A stretch of DNA of 13,928 nucleotides from Bacteroidaceae bacterium (GCA_016302435.1 JAEDNQ010000048.1:1-13928), one strand, 5' to 3'; shown: positions 7,915-13,928, counted from the first letter of the stretch. Made by a program: numbers and translations. Notes: generated from the sequence alone by a model not told the origin.

Positions 7915-8370
7915 ATGAAAAAACTTGCTTTATCCCTTTCACTCTTCTTCCTTGCCTGCATGACGGCAACGGCCAAGAGTGTGGTATTCACCCTGTCCAA
8001 CGGAACGAAAATCTACTATCTACTCGGTGGCGAGACAAACCCTGTGATGCGATTTGTCGACGGAAAAATCACCGTCAATGCTGACTCCTATGAGTTTGCT
8101 GACATCAAAAACTTCTACATCTCTGCCACTGACGACCCTACGGCCATAGAGGCTGTGCTCGACAAACGCAACATCAGCTTTAAGGACAACACTGTCGTCA
8201 TACAGTCATCCGAGACTTCCACGGCGGCCGTATACGCCATAGGTGGCACAGCTGTTAAGGCTGACATGCAGAAAGATGGCGACATTCTCACCATCGACCT
8301 CAGCTCTCTACCTGCAGGCAGCTATGTCATCAAGGCCGGCAAGGCATCATTCAAAGTGACAAAACGATAG
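7915..8370 (+). CDS. Secreted 151-aa protein with a type IX sorting-like C-terminus
   Basis: This small exported protein has a signal peptide at 1-20 (MKKLALSLSLFFLACMTATA before Lys). The N-terminal half (about 22-75) carries a beta-rich pattern seen at the start of many Bacteroidota secreted proteins (VVFTLSNGTKIYY, RFVDGKITV, YEFADIKNFYIS). The last 45 residues (VYAIGGTAVKADM, LTIDLSSLPAGSYVIKAG, SFKVTKR) resemble the type A C-terminal sorting domain of the type IX secretion system: short beta strands, the LPAGxYxIK core and a basic end. Little lies between these two parts, so it is almost a bare sorting module. It is 12 bp upstream of the 696-aa gene, so the two are very likely cotranscribed. 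The function is unknown; type IX export is inferred from the tail. Confidence 0.82.
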   Translation: MKKLALSLSLFFLACMTATAKSVVFTLSNGTKIYYLLGGETNPVMRFVDGKITVNADSYEFADIKNFYISATDDPTAIEAVLDKRNISFKDNTVVIQSSETSTAAVYAIGGTAVKADMQKDGDILTIDLSSLPAGSYVIKAGKASFKVTKR

Positions 8371-8382
8371 GAGGCTACCACT

Positions 8383-10473
8383 ATGAAGAACATCCACACT
8401 ACCATCAAATCAGTTCTCCTTGCTTGCGCATGCATGACAGGACTCACATCCTTCGCCCAGGACAAGCCAGAAAAGATAACTTTCTGCTTCGATGACCGAT
8501 TCGTCGCCAACGAAGAGATTGACTTGACAAATATTGACTCCATCAGCTTTGAGAAGACAAGCATGAAGCGATATAAATATTTGGAGGCAACAGGCAACGT
8601 ACTCAAACTATCCAAGTCGTACCGAACAGACGGTGTCTACGTCATCGGCGATGGCCCACGCTCTCTCATCAAGCCAGGCCAGTACAGCAGCATTGACTTC
8701 ACCAAGGAGACATCTAAGTGGTGCTTCCAACGTTCCATGGAGTCAGAGCACTTCATCTGCTTCTGGGAGAAAGGGCTCAACCTCGTCAATAACACAGTGT
8801 CGCTTGCAGGACATTCCATTAACGTCAAGACCATGCTCAACAGGGCTGAGACTGTTTGGAAAACATACGTGGAGGAACTCGGATTCCTCGAACCCGGCAA
8901 ATCAACGACCGACACATATAAAATATGTATGTTCATCGTCAACCAAGAGGATTGGAGAGCTGACGGGTCGGGCGAAAGCGGTACAGCTTATTATTATGAA
9001 GGCACATCCAAGAAAAGCAGGGGAGTGAAGGTAGGACTCTTCCACTGCAACCCATGGGCTGCGGGAGCAGAAGGAGGACACACCATGGCACATGAGGTGG
9101 GACACGTGTTCCAGTATCTCGTCTGCGCTGACCTCAGCGACAGCCACGGATGGGGATGGGGACTCGGCGACAACGGCTGGGGAGGCAACTGCTGGTGGGA
9201 GTGCTGCGCTCAGTGGCAAGCCTTTCAGGTATACCCCTCTACCACTTTCTCCAACTACCGCTACAACGAGTATGTGACATCGGCATATAAGAATTTACTT
9301 CACGAAGACTTCCGCTATGCCAACTACTTCATCCAAAACTACTGGTGCGAACTCTTCGGCAAGGAGTTCATCGGCAAACTGTGGAGAGAATCCACATGGC
9401 CTGAAGACCCCGTGGAGACTTATCTGCGAGTCAACAAACAGACTATAGACGATTTCAACAAGATGATTTTCGACTACGCATGCCGAGTCATCACATGGGA
9501 CATCGACTGGCTGCGCGACAAAGGCACAGCCTATCAGAACTCATTCTCCACAACTCTCAACCACGTGGAAGGCACTGACAACACCTATATCGTAGCTCCA
9601 GACTGCACACCACAAAACTACGGATTCAACATCATACAGCTCAAAGGCTTCGAACCTGGCAAGACCGTCAAGGTCAACTTCAAGGGAGTGGCAGGCGCAC
9701 AGGGCTACCGCAGCATCAATATCGCCAAAGCAGGATGGCGCTACGGATTCGTGGCACAGTCGGCAGACGGCTCACGCACCTATGGCGATATGCAAAGTGC
9801 CAAGGAAGGCACAGCTGAGCTCACACTTCCCGCCGAAACAGAAAAAGCATGGCTCGTCGTGACAGGAGCTCCAACCGAACACTGGCGCCACCCTTGGGAC
9901 GACAATGTCGACAATGATGAGCAGTGGCCATATCAGGTGACATTCGAAGGATGCGCCGCAATGGGCACAACGAGAGAATACGGCGACTACCCCGACGACT
10001 ACGCACGCAAGGACACAACAGTTGTCATCAATGCCGAACTCGCCCGCAGCTCATCGAGCTACAGCAGCGTTCGCGTTCAGTATGACATGGATGCCATCAG
10101 CCAAGCCCTCGGCGTGAGCACAAAACAGATGCAGGCTGTCAAATGCAGCGCTACAAGCAAGGGCACAAAGGGCTCCATCGACTTCGTTGGCGTGAACGCT
10201 AACGGCACAAAGCGCTACGGCACCACTACGTCAACATCCAACGCAACGTGCTTCGGCCACTGGTTCACCACAACAGGCAATACTTGCGGCTATGACGGCA
10301 GTGCCGCAATCTTTGCAGAGATGTACCCAGAGAAATACGGATGCTATGTCGGACAATATCCTGGCCGTCTCACTACAGGCAAAACCTACACAATACGCCA
10401 AGCCTACGTATACACTCATACAGACGGACAGCAGTACACGGCCACAATGGAAGTAAGGCTCAAAATCAAATAA
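8383..10473 (+). CDS. Secreted DUF6055/DUF4859-type protein with HEVGH motif (candidate metallopeptidase)
   Basis: This 696-aa exported protein has a signal peptide at about 1-25 (ending TSFAQ). A short beta-rich lead-in (30-55, ITFCFDDRFVA, LTNIDSISFEK) is of the same style as the protein encoded just upstream. A central region from about 115 to 380 resembles DUF6055 and contains H237-E-V-G-H241, a zincin-type HExxH motif, then a Trp/Gly-rich stretch and E273 in CWWECCAQW, a plausible third zinc ligand as in gluzincins. A beta-sandwich-like segment follows (about 405-535). The C-terminal region from about 544 resembles DUF4859 (YDGSAAIFAEMYPEKYGCYVGQYPG, TYTIRQAYVY). It starts 12 bp after the 151-aa gene, so one operon is likely, and ends before a hairpin. 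Peptidase activity is inferred from the motif only; glycoprotein or mucin targets would fit the setting but are unproven. Confidence 0.85.
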   Translation: MKNIHTTIKSVLLACACMTGLTSFAQDKPEKITFCFDDRFVANEEIDLTNIDSISFEKTSMKRYKYLEATGNVLKLSKSYRTDGVYVIGDGPRSLIKPGQYSSIDFTKETSKWCFQRSMESEHFICFWEKGLNLVNNTVSLAGHSINVKTMLNRAETVWKTYVEELGFLEPGKSTTDTYKICMFIVNQEDWRADGSGESGTAYYYEGTSKKSRGVKVGLFHCNPWAAGAEGGHTMAHEVGHVFQYLVCADLSDSHGWGWGLGDNGWGGNCWWECCAQWQAFQVYPSTTFSNYRYNEYVTSAYKNLLHEDFRYANYFIQNYWCELFGKEFIGKLWRESTWPEDPVETYLRVNKQTIDDFNKMIFDYACRVITWDIDWLRDKGTAYQNSFSTTLNHVEGTDNTYIVAPDCTPQNYGFNIIQLKGFEPGKTVKVNFKGVAGAQGYRSINIAKAGWRYGFVAQSADGSRTYGDMQSAKEGTAELTLPAETEKAWLVVTGAPTEHWRHPWDDNVDNDEQWPYQVTFEGCAAMGTTREYGDYPDDYARKDTTVVINAELARSSSSYSSVRVQYDMDAISQALGVSTKQMQAVKCSATSKGTKGSIDFVGVNANGTKRYGTTTSTSNATCFGHWFTTTGNTCGYDGSAAIFAEMYPEKYGCYVGQYPGRLTTGKTYTIRQAYVYTHTDGQQYTATMEVRLKIK

Positions 10474-10503
10474 TACACCTAAAACAATAACAAATAAAAT
10501 AAC

Positions 10504-10533
10504 AAGAGTGATGGTCATTATGCCATCACTCTT
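10504..10533 (+). terminator. Hairpin between the DUF4859-type gene and the fimbrillin-like gene
   Basis: A perfect 11-bp inverted repeat (10504-10514 and 10523-10533, AAGAGTGATGG/CCATCACTCTT) has an 8-nt loop and lies 31 bp after the stop codon of the 696-aa gene. On the plus strand the tail is only CATTT before an A-run, so U-run support is modest. The stability and position still favour a terminator for the two-gene secreted-protein operon, which would make the next gene a separate unit. Confidence 0.65.
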
Positions 10534-10556
10534 CATTTAAAAAAAACTAACTAATC

Positions 10557-11483
10557 ATGATGAAGAAAACAACACCATTTCTATCAGTTGCAGTTCTTCT
10601 CGCGGCATGCGAGGCAGAAGAACTGACAACACATCAAGAAGAAACGGGCATACCTGCCGACTCTTGCATTGTCTACACAGACGTCCTTATTGACAATGTA
10701 TGGAGTTCAAACTATTCCTCCAACGAGTCAAAGTCCGCTTCGCCACATCATACACGTGCCAAAGGAGTTCCCGCCGGTGTCACTTACTGTTTCAATGAAA
10801 ACGGTGTCCTGACTGGAGCGATGTCCAACTCAAATTACCCTGGAAAAACTTTTCAATTATCCCTCAACCATATAACTGGTACATTCACACAGTACTATAT
10901 CTGCGGCATGCCAAACCCCAACAACACAACCGACCGATCCCTCACTCCTACAACTCCCATCCCTTTCGAAGACGAAGTGTATGAAATGTATATTGGCAAC
11001 ACAACATTCAACGTGACACAGTCAAAGCGTACATACAACACATCCATAACCGCCAAACACCTCATCTCTCAAATTGCATTCACCATCAAAAGCGTACCAC
11101 CAACCGTAGAATCTATAATCTGCGAACTCCCCAACCAAGCCACACACTATAGCCCATCGGGCGCACTCACTGGCAACACAAAGAGCATATCTATACCTCT
11201 AACCAAAACCCAAGAGCGCATATGGAGTGTAGACCTCACCAACGTCTACCCATGCGCCGACGGCACAACAAGCATGAATATCTACGTGAAAGTCAAATAC
11301 AACAATATGGACCAGCCACAGGTCTACAAAACATCAACAACCGATGTCTGCAAACCCAACCGACAAGTCAAACTCTCATCTTTACTCAACGCCATCAGCA
11401 ACACTAATATAACAATAGATGACACATGGTCAGAAACCATCGAAAGCAACATAGATTTAGGCGAAGGAACAACAGAAAAATAA
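10557..11483 (+). CDS. Fimbrillin-like (FimA/Mfa or FimB/Mfa2-type) surface lipoprotein
   Basis: This 308-aa protein is predicted to be lipidated and surface exposed. The N-terminus has a lipobox L15-A-A-C18, and Cys is followed by the acidic run EAEE, which resembles the acidic export signal after Cys in surface lipoproteins of Bacteroidota. The body is Thr/Ser/Asn-rich and beta-rich. It has features shared by fimbrillins: a basic HHTRAKG segment at 64-70 after a divergent leader, LISQIAFTIKSVP in the middle, PSGALTG, and WSVDLTNVYPCADGTTSMNIYVKVKY near the end. In this group Arg-proteases can cut the leader; R67 is a possible site. No usher, anchor or other fimbrial gene is next to it, so it is an orphan here. 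It is flanked by a hairpin upstream and a 17-bp repeat array downstream. Family assignment rests on pattern recognition and is moderate. Confidence 0.65.
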   Translation: MMKKTTPFLSVAVLLAACEAEELTTHQEETGIPADSCIVYTDVLIDNVWSSNYSSNESKSASPHHTRAKGVPAGVTYCFNENGVLTGAMSNSNYPGKTFQLSLNHITGTFTQYYICGMPNPNNTTDRSLTPTTPIPFEDEVYEMYIGNTTFNVTQSKRTYNTSITAKHLISQIAFTIKSVPPTVESIICELPNQATHYSPSGALTGNTKSISIPLTKTQERIWSVDLTNVYPCADGTTSMNIYVKVKYNNMDQPQVYKTSTTDVCKPNRQVKLSSLLNAISNTNITIDDTWSETIESNIDLGEGTTEK

Positions 11484-11492
11484 CAGAAAGTA

Positions 11493-11634
11493 CATGCAGT
11501 GAGATATGTCATGCAGTGAGATATGCCATGCAGTGAGATATGTCATGCAGTGAGATATGTCATGCGGTGAGATATGCCATGCAGTGAGATATGTCATGCG
11601 GTGAGATATGTCATGCGGTGAGATATGTCATGCA
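11493..11634. repeat. 17-bp tandem repeat array (8 full units)
   Basis: Eight contiguous 17-bp units (consensus CATGCRGTGAGATATGY) run from 11493 to 11628, with a 6-nt partial ninth unit. Only two positions vary: base 6 (A in units 1, 2, 3, 4, 6; G in 5, 7, 8) and base 17 (C in units 2 and 5; T elsewhere). There are no spacers. Because 17 is not a multiple of 3, each reading frame meets the TGA in GTGAGA, so it is noncoding. It begins 9 bp after the fimbrillin-like stop codon and ends just before a terminator hairpin, so it would form the 3' untranslated region of that transcript. Confidence 0.95.
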
Positions 11635-11640
11635 TACGTG

Positions 11641-11684
11641 AAAGGGACAGATTAGTGCGCACCATCGCACCAACCTGTCCCTTT
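11641..11684. terminator. Bidirectional hairpin terminator between convergent genes
   Basis: A perfect 10-bp stem (AAAGGGACAG at 11641-11650, CTGTCCCTTT at 11675-11684) encloses a 24-nt loop that itself holds a 5-bp stem (GTGCG at 11655-11659, CGCAC at 11666-11670). On the plus strand the tail is ATCTTTCTATT. It sits between the fimbrillin-like gene and its repeat array on one side and the convergent 141-aa gene on the other, and could end both transcripts. Confidence 0.75.
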
Positions 11685-11738
11685 ATCTTTCTATTCAGAA
11701 ACTCTCAAGGCAGAAGCATCCCTTGAAGGATATTTCGG

Positions 11739-12164
11739 TTACTGTCCCATACGTCGTTCTCCCACTATCAAGAACACCTCGTCTTTAAGTTCATCAGGCA
11801 GTTCTACAGCCCTCAACTGTAGTGAACGCACCCAACCAGCCACCTCATCATCCTTCATCGTATACAGCACATTGCGAAACTCTTCCGCATCCTCCTGAGA
11901 ATAGCTATCACTCGCCCTTCCTCTGAACCTGTCCAACTCCTCATCATCATAATACTCTATCTGCTTGCTCACAGCAGCAAGAAGACTCTCCTTCTCACAA
12001 GTCTCATGCTGACCACAACACTCCATATCCTCCACCTGCTTTATCGTAGGGAGTTCGTCTATCTCTCCACGCTCCAACTGCCTCTTGAGTCTCTTTTCCC
12101 TCAAGAAGCCGAAAACAAGCGCTACTGCACCAAGCACAATAAGACTTATAAACAGATACCACAT
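11739..12164 (-). CDS. Membrane-anchored 141-aa protein with Cys/His cluster (unknown function)
   Basis: One N-terminal membrane helix (about residues 3-21, WYLFISLIVLGAVALVFGF) is followed by a basic stretch (REKRLKRQLERG), which predicts a cytoplasmic soluble part. Next comes a compact ECCGQHETC motif at about 49-57 (three Cys and one His), a plausible metal or iron-sulfur ligand set. An acidic helical region (YYDDEELDRFRGR, YSQEDAEEFRNVLYTM) and a charged C-terminus follow (VGWVRSLQLR-like, ELPDELKDEVF). I recognise it as the style of a conserved hypothetical protein in Bacteroidota but cannot name a family. It lies 167 bp downstream of aroA on the same strand and may be cotranscribed with it, or use its own promoter in the AT-rich spacer. 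Confidence 0.8.
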   Translation of the reverse strand: MWYLFISLIVLGAVALVFGFLREKRLKRQLERGEIDELPTIKQVEDMECCGQHETCEKESLLAAVSKQIEYYDDEELDRFRGRASDSYSQEDAEEFRNVLYTMKDDEVAGWVRSLQLRAVELPDELKDEVFLIVGERRMGQ

Positions 12165-12191
12165 ATTGATGACATTAATGATATTGATGAA
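12165..12191. repeat. Three 9-bp direct repeats at the start of the 141-aa gene
   Basis: ATTGATGAC, ATTAATGAT and ATTGATGAA are three adjacent 9-bp units (consensus ATTRATGAN) that abut the start codon of the minus-strand gene, so they form its immediate 5' leader. The period equals that of the longer array upstream of aroA, but the unit sequence is different. Confidence 0.6.
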
Positions 12192-12228
12192 AAATATTAT
12201 TCTTAATTGATATACGACATGTCTCTGC

Positions 12229-12256
12229 TAAGCTGCCACACGCAGTCTGCGAAAAC
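12229..12256. repeat. Diverged 28-bp direct repeat, copy 1
   Basis: This segment matches 12292-12319 at 22 of 28 positions without gaps (shared core CCACA, GCAGTC and AAAC). The copies are 63 bp apart, in the spacer between aroA and the 141-aa gene. The flanks are unrelated. The function is unknown; paired binding sites or a decayed duplication are both possible. Confidence 0.5.
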
Positions 12257-12291
12257 AGTTCATCAAGGAAATCATGAAGAGCCCCCTTGAG

Positions 12292-12319
12292 TAAACTACC
12301 ACATGCAGTCAGCACAAAC
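12292..12319. repeat. Diverged 28-bp direct repeat, copy 2
   Basis: This is the second copy of the repeat at 12229-12256, with six substitutions and no gaps. It ends 12 bp before the aroA stop codon, on the 3' side of that gene. It includes CATGCAGT, an octamer also at the heart of the 17-bp array at 11493-11634, possibly by chance. Confidence 0.5.
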
Positions 12320-12331
12320 GGCTAAACCTAC

Positions 12332-13738
12332 TTACTGCTCGAACTGAAATCCAGCCGTCAGAAGATTGTCCCAATACCGAGGATAGGACTTGCTCACCAC
12401 GTGCGGATTGTTGATGCGAATGCTGCCATTTACCAAAGCAACAGGAGCAAACGCCATCGCCATACGATGATCCTCATAGGTATCTATAGCCACCCTGTCA
12501 TACTCCTCCGCTGTCAATGCCCTGCGTCTTCCATCCCACAGCAGTTCGCTGTCATTCCGGTCTTCGAGGTCAAAACCCAACTTTGCCATCTCATTCTTCA
12601 ATGCGACAATGCGGTCAGTCTCCTTTATCTTCAGACTCTCTAATCCAGTAAAATGGAATGGCACACCCATCATGCAACAAGTCACTACAAACGTCTGAGC
12701 CAAATCTGGCATCTTGACAAAATCATACTCAAGAGTATCAACTTCCCTTGTTTTCTTGCTCAACAATACTCCATCCTTAGTATACTCTGTCTTCACACCT
12801 AAAAGCGAGAACACCTCCCTACCCTTAGAGTCACCCTGCAAACTGTCCTCATAGAGACCAGGCAATAAGACCCTCGCATCTCCTTCACTTGACAAAGCCA
12901 CCATCTCATACCAATAGCTGGCTGCACTCCAGTCACTTTCAACATTGAATGATTTTACTGCATACCTACCAGGTTCTACAATGATGACATTGGATTCTGT
13001 TGATTTATCATCTGCACTATTCGATTCGAGGGATTCATCTACTGTACCATTCGAATGGCAAAGTTCATCTACTGTACCATTTGAATGGCAATATTCATCT
13101 ACTGTACTATTTGAATTGCAATATTCATCTACTGTACCATTCGACTCATCTGAACTACAATCCCAATATACCTTTGCACCAAACTGACGCATAAGCGACA
13201 TAGTCATCTCAATATATGGACGACTGATGACCTTGTCAGTCAAAGTCAAAATCAGGCCGTCCTTGAGATAAGGACCTATCATCATCAGAGCCGAAATATA
13301 TTGAGAACTAACATTTCCAGGCAAAGAAACTGAGCCATAAGAAAGTCCACCCTTACCAACAATTCTCAATGGAGGATAACCTTCCTTCTCTACATAACTA
13401 ATATCTGCTCCTAAACGTCTGAGAGCATCAACCAAAATCTTTATCGGTCTATTCTTCATCCTCTCGCTGCCTGTAATGACGTGCTCCCCCTGCCCTACAG
13501 CCAACAAAGCAGTAGAAAAGCGCATGCTGGTACCAGCAGCTCCGACATCAACAATAGAAGGACGCTCTGTCAGCCATCTCTGCATAACCTCAGTATCATC
13601 GCAATCACTCAGATTAGTAATGGAGGCTATACTACCAGCCAAGGCTCCAATGGCCAAGGCTCTGTTGCTGATGCTCTTAGAAGAAGGCAGAACGATACTG
13701 CTGTTGACACTGCCTGGAGATAATATTTTATATTGCAT
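12332..13738 (-). CDS. aroA: 3-phosphoshikimate 1-carboxyvinyltransferase (EPSP synthase) with an internal repeat insertion
   Basis: This cytoplasmic enzyme joins shikimate-3-phosphate and phosphoenolpyruvate, the sixth step of the shikimate pathway to aromatic amino acids. Family motifs are present: PSSKSISNRAL (K21, S22, R26), GAAGTSMRF near 67-75, RPIKILVDALRRLGAD, SSQYISALM, DWSAASYW, KIKETDR (E373) and YEDHRMAMAF (R425). The catalytic set looks intact. Length is 468 aa, longer than the roughly 410-430 usual for the family. The excess is an insertion at about 195-250, between GAKVYWD and NVIIVEPGRY, made of five 10-residue repeats. It occupies what should be a surface beta-hairpin away from the catalytic motifs, so activity is probably kept. 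The ATG at 13738 gives the normal family N-terminus and lies 21 bp after a putative -7 box. The 141-aa gene follows downstream. The coding sequence looks more AT-rich than the glycoside hydrolases. Confidence 0.95.
   Translation of the reverse strand: MQYKILSPGSVNSSIVLPSSKSISNRALAIGALAGSIASITNLSDCDDTEVMQRWLTERPSIVDVGAAGTSMRFSTALLAVGQGEHVITGSERMKNRPIKILVDALRRLGADISYVEKEGYPPLRIVGKGGLSYGSVSLPGNVSSQYISALMMIGPYLKDGLILTLTDKVISRPYIEMTMSLMRQFGAKVYWDCSSDESNGTVDEYCNSNSTVDEYCHSNGTVDELCHSNGTVDESLESNSADDKSTESNVIIVEPGRYAVKSFNVESDWSAASYWYEMVALSSEGDARVLLPGLYEDSLQGDSKGREVFSLLGVKTEYTKDGVLLSKKTREVDTLEYDFVKMPDLAQTFVVTCCMMGVPFHFTGLESLKIKETDRIVALKNEMAKLGFDLEDRNDSELLWDGRRRALTAEEYDRVAIDTYEDHRMAMAFAPVALVNGSIRINNPHVVSKSYPRYWDNLLTAGFQFEQ
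12989..13138 (-). repeat. 30-bp in-frame tandem repeat inside aroA (5 units)
   Basis: Five consecutive 30-bp units encode residues 201-250 of EPSP synthase as GTVDEYCNSN, STVDEYCHSN, GTVDELCHSN, GTVDESLESN and SADDKSTESN. The first four are very similar in DNA; the last, at the C-terminal end, has diverged. A partial unit (DESN, 197-200) precedes them. The unit length is a multiple of three, so copy-number change keeps the frame. The peptide is acidic, Ser/Asn-rich and probably disordered. Confidence 0.95.
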
Positions 13739-13759
13739 AGAGAATGATTATTAAAAGAA

Positions 13760-13767
13760 CAAAAGTA
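13760..13767 (-). promoter_or_regulatory. Putative -7 box TACTTTTG for aroA
   Basis: On the minus strand this reads TACTTTTG, an exact TAnnTTTG match, 21 bp before the aroA start codon, implying a very short leader. No clear -33 TTTG was found. The 9-bp repeat array begins about 20 bp upstream, so it would flank the -33 region. Confidence 0.5.
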
Positions 13768-13786
13768 TCTGGAAGAGAGAATATAT

Positions 13787-13928
13787 AACGCTCAGAACGT
13801 AAGGATAGTAATGAACGTCAGGAACGATAAGAACGTCATGAACGTTAGGAACGTTAAGAACGATAAGAACGTCATGAACGTTAAGAACGACAATAACGAT
13901 AGGAACGGAAATAACGTTAATCACGTCA
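13787..13928. repeat. Degenerate 9-bp tandem array upstream of aroA (15+ units, cut by the window edge)
   Basis: Fifteen full 9-bp units and a 7-nt partial run to the end of the window. The consensus is AACGTNANG; 14 of the 15 full units start with AACG, the exception being 13805-13813. A higher-order 36-bp period is visible: ATAAG-, TCATG- and TTARG-type units recur in order at 13823-13849 and 13859-13885. Many units contain ACGT or AACGTT. One frame on each strand is open through the array (from 13751 to the edge), but both give low-complexity peptides, so coding is unproven. It lies just upstream of the aroA promoter. Confidence 0.9.

Noticed and set aside
11493..11634. CRISPR array
   Set aside because: Units are directly adjacent with no spacers, and no cas genes are present; it is a simple tandem repeat.
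12945..13194. Plus-strand open frames across the aroA repeat (64 and 80 codons)
   Set aside because: They are repeats of the 30-bp unit read antisense; the frame of aroA with its conserved motifs is the real one.

Overview
The window looks like a piece of a Bacteroidota chromosome, most likely Prevotellaceae or a relative. The reasons are: two large secreted glycoside hydrolases of types typical of gut and rumen Bacteroidota (GH127 with DUF1680, and GH31 with a PA14 insert); a fimbrillin-like lipoprotein; a DUF6055/DUF4859-type secreted protein; a small secreted protein with a type IX secretion-like tail; starts without clear Shine-Dalgarno sequences; and several matches to the Bacteroidota -7 promoter element TAnnTTTG. 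No rRNA, tRNA, insertion sequence, integrase or CRISPR array was seen.

Layout. (1) 64-5623, minus strand: a carbohydrate-degradation pair, a GH127 putative beta-L-arabinofuranosidase downstream of a GH31 putative alpha-xylosidase. Each has a signal peptide and its own putative TAACTTTG box, and the GH127 gene is followed by a strong hairpin. No SusC/SusD pair lies in the window. (2) 5624-6054: a divergent 431-bp regulatory region with candidate promoters in both directions and a perfect 12-bp palindrome. (3) 6055-10473, plus strand: cysS, a tiny two-helix membrane protein, then two closely spaced secreted-protein genes (151 and 696 aa). The larger one carries an HEVGH zinc-site motif. (4) 10557-11483, plus strand: a fimbrillin-like surface lipoprotein between two hairpins, followed by a 17-bp tandem repeat. 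(5) 11739-13738, minus strand: a membrane-anchored 141-aa protein with a Cys/His cluster, downstream of aroA (EPSP synthase). (6) 13787-13928: a degenerate 9-bp tandem array running off the window.

The first 10.4 kb is fairly conventional. The right-hand 2.5 kb is unusual: it holds three unrelated tandem-repeat families (17 bp in the fimbrillin 3' region, 30 bp inside the aroA reading frame, 9 bp just upstream of the aroA promoter), plus a shorter 9-bp triplet and a diverged 28-bp direct repeat. The clearest oddity is the in-frame run of five 10-residue repeats in the core shikimate-pathway enzyme. I did not find a convincing complete new system. The best candidates for new biology are the repeat-bearing EPSP synthase with its neighbouring repeat arrays, and the secreted 151-aa/696-aa pair.
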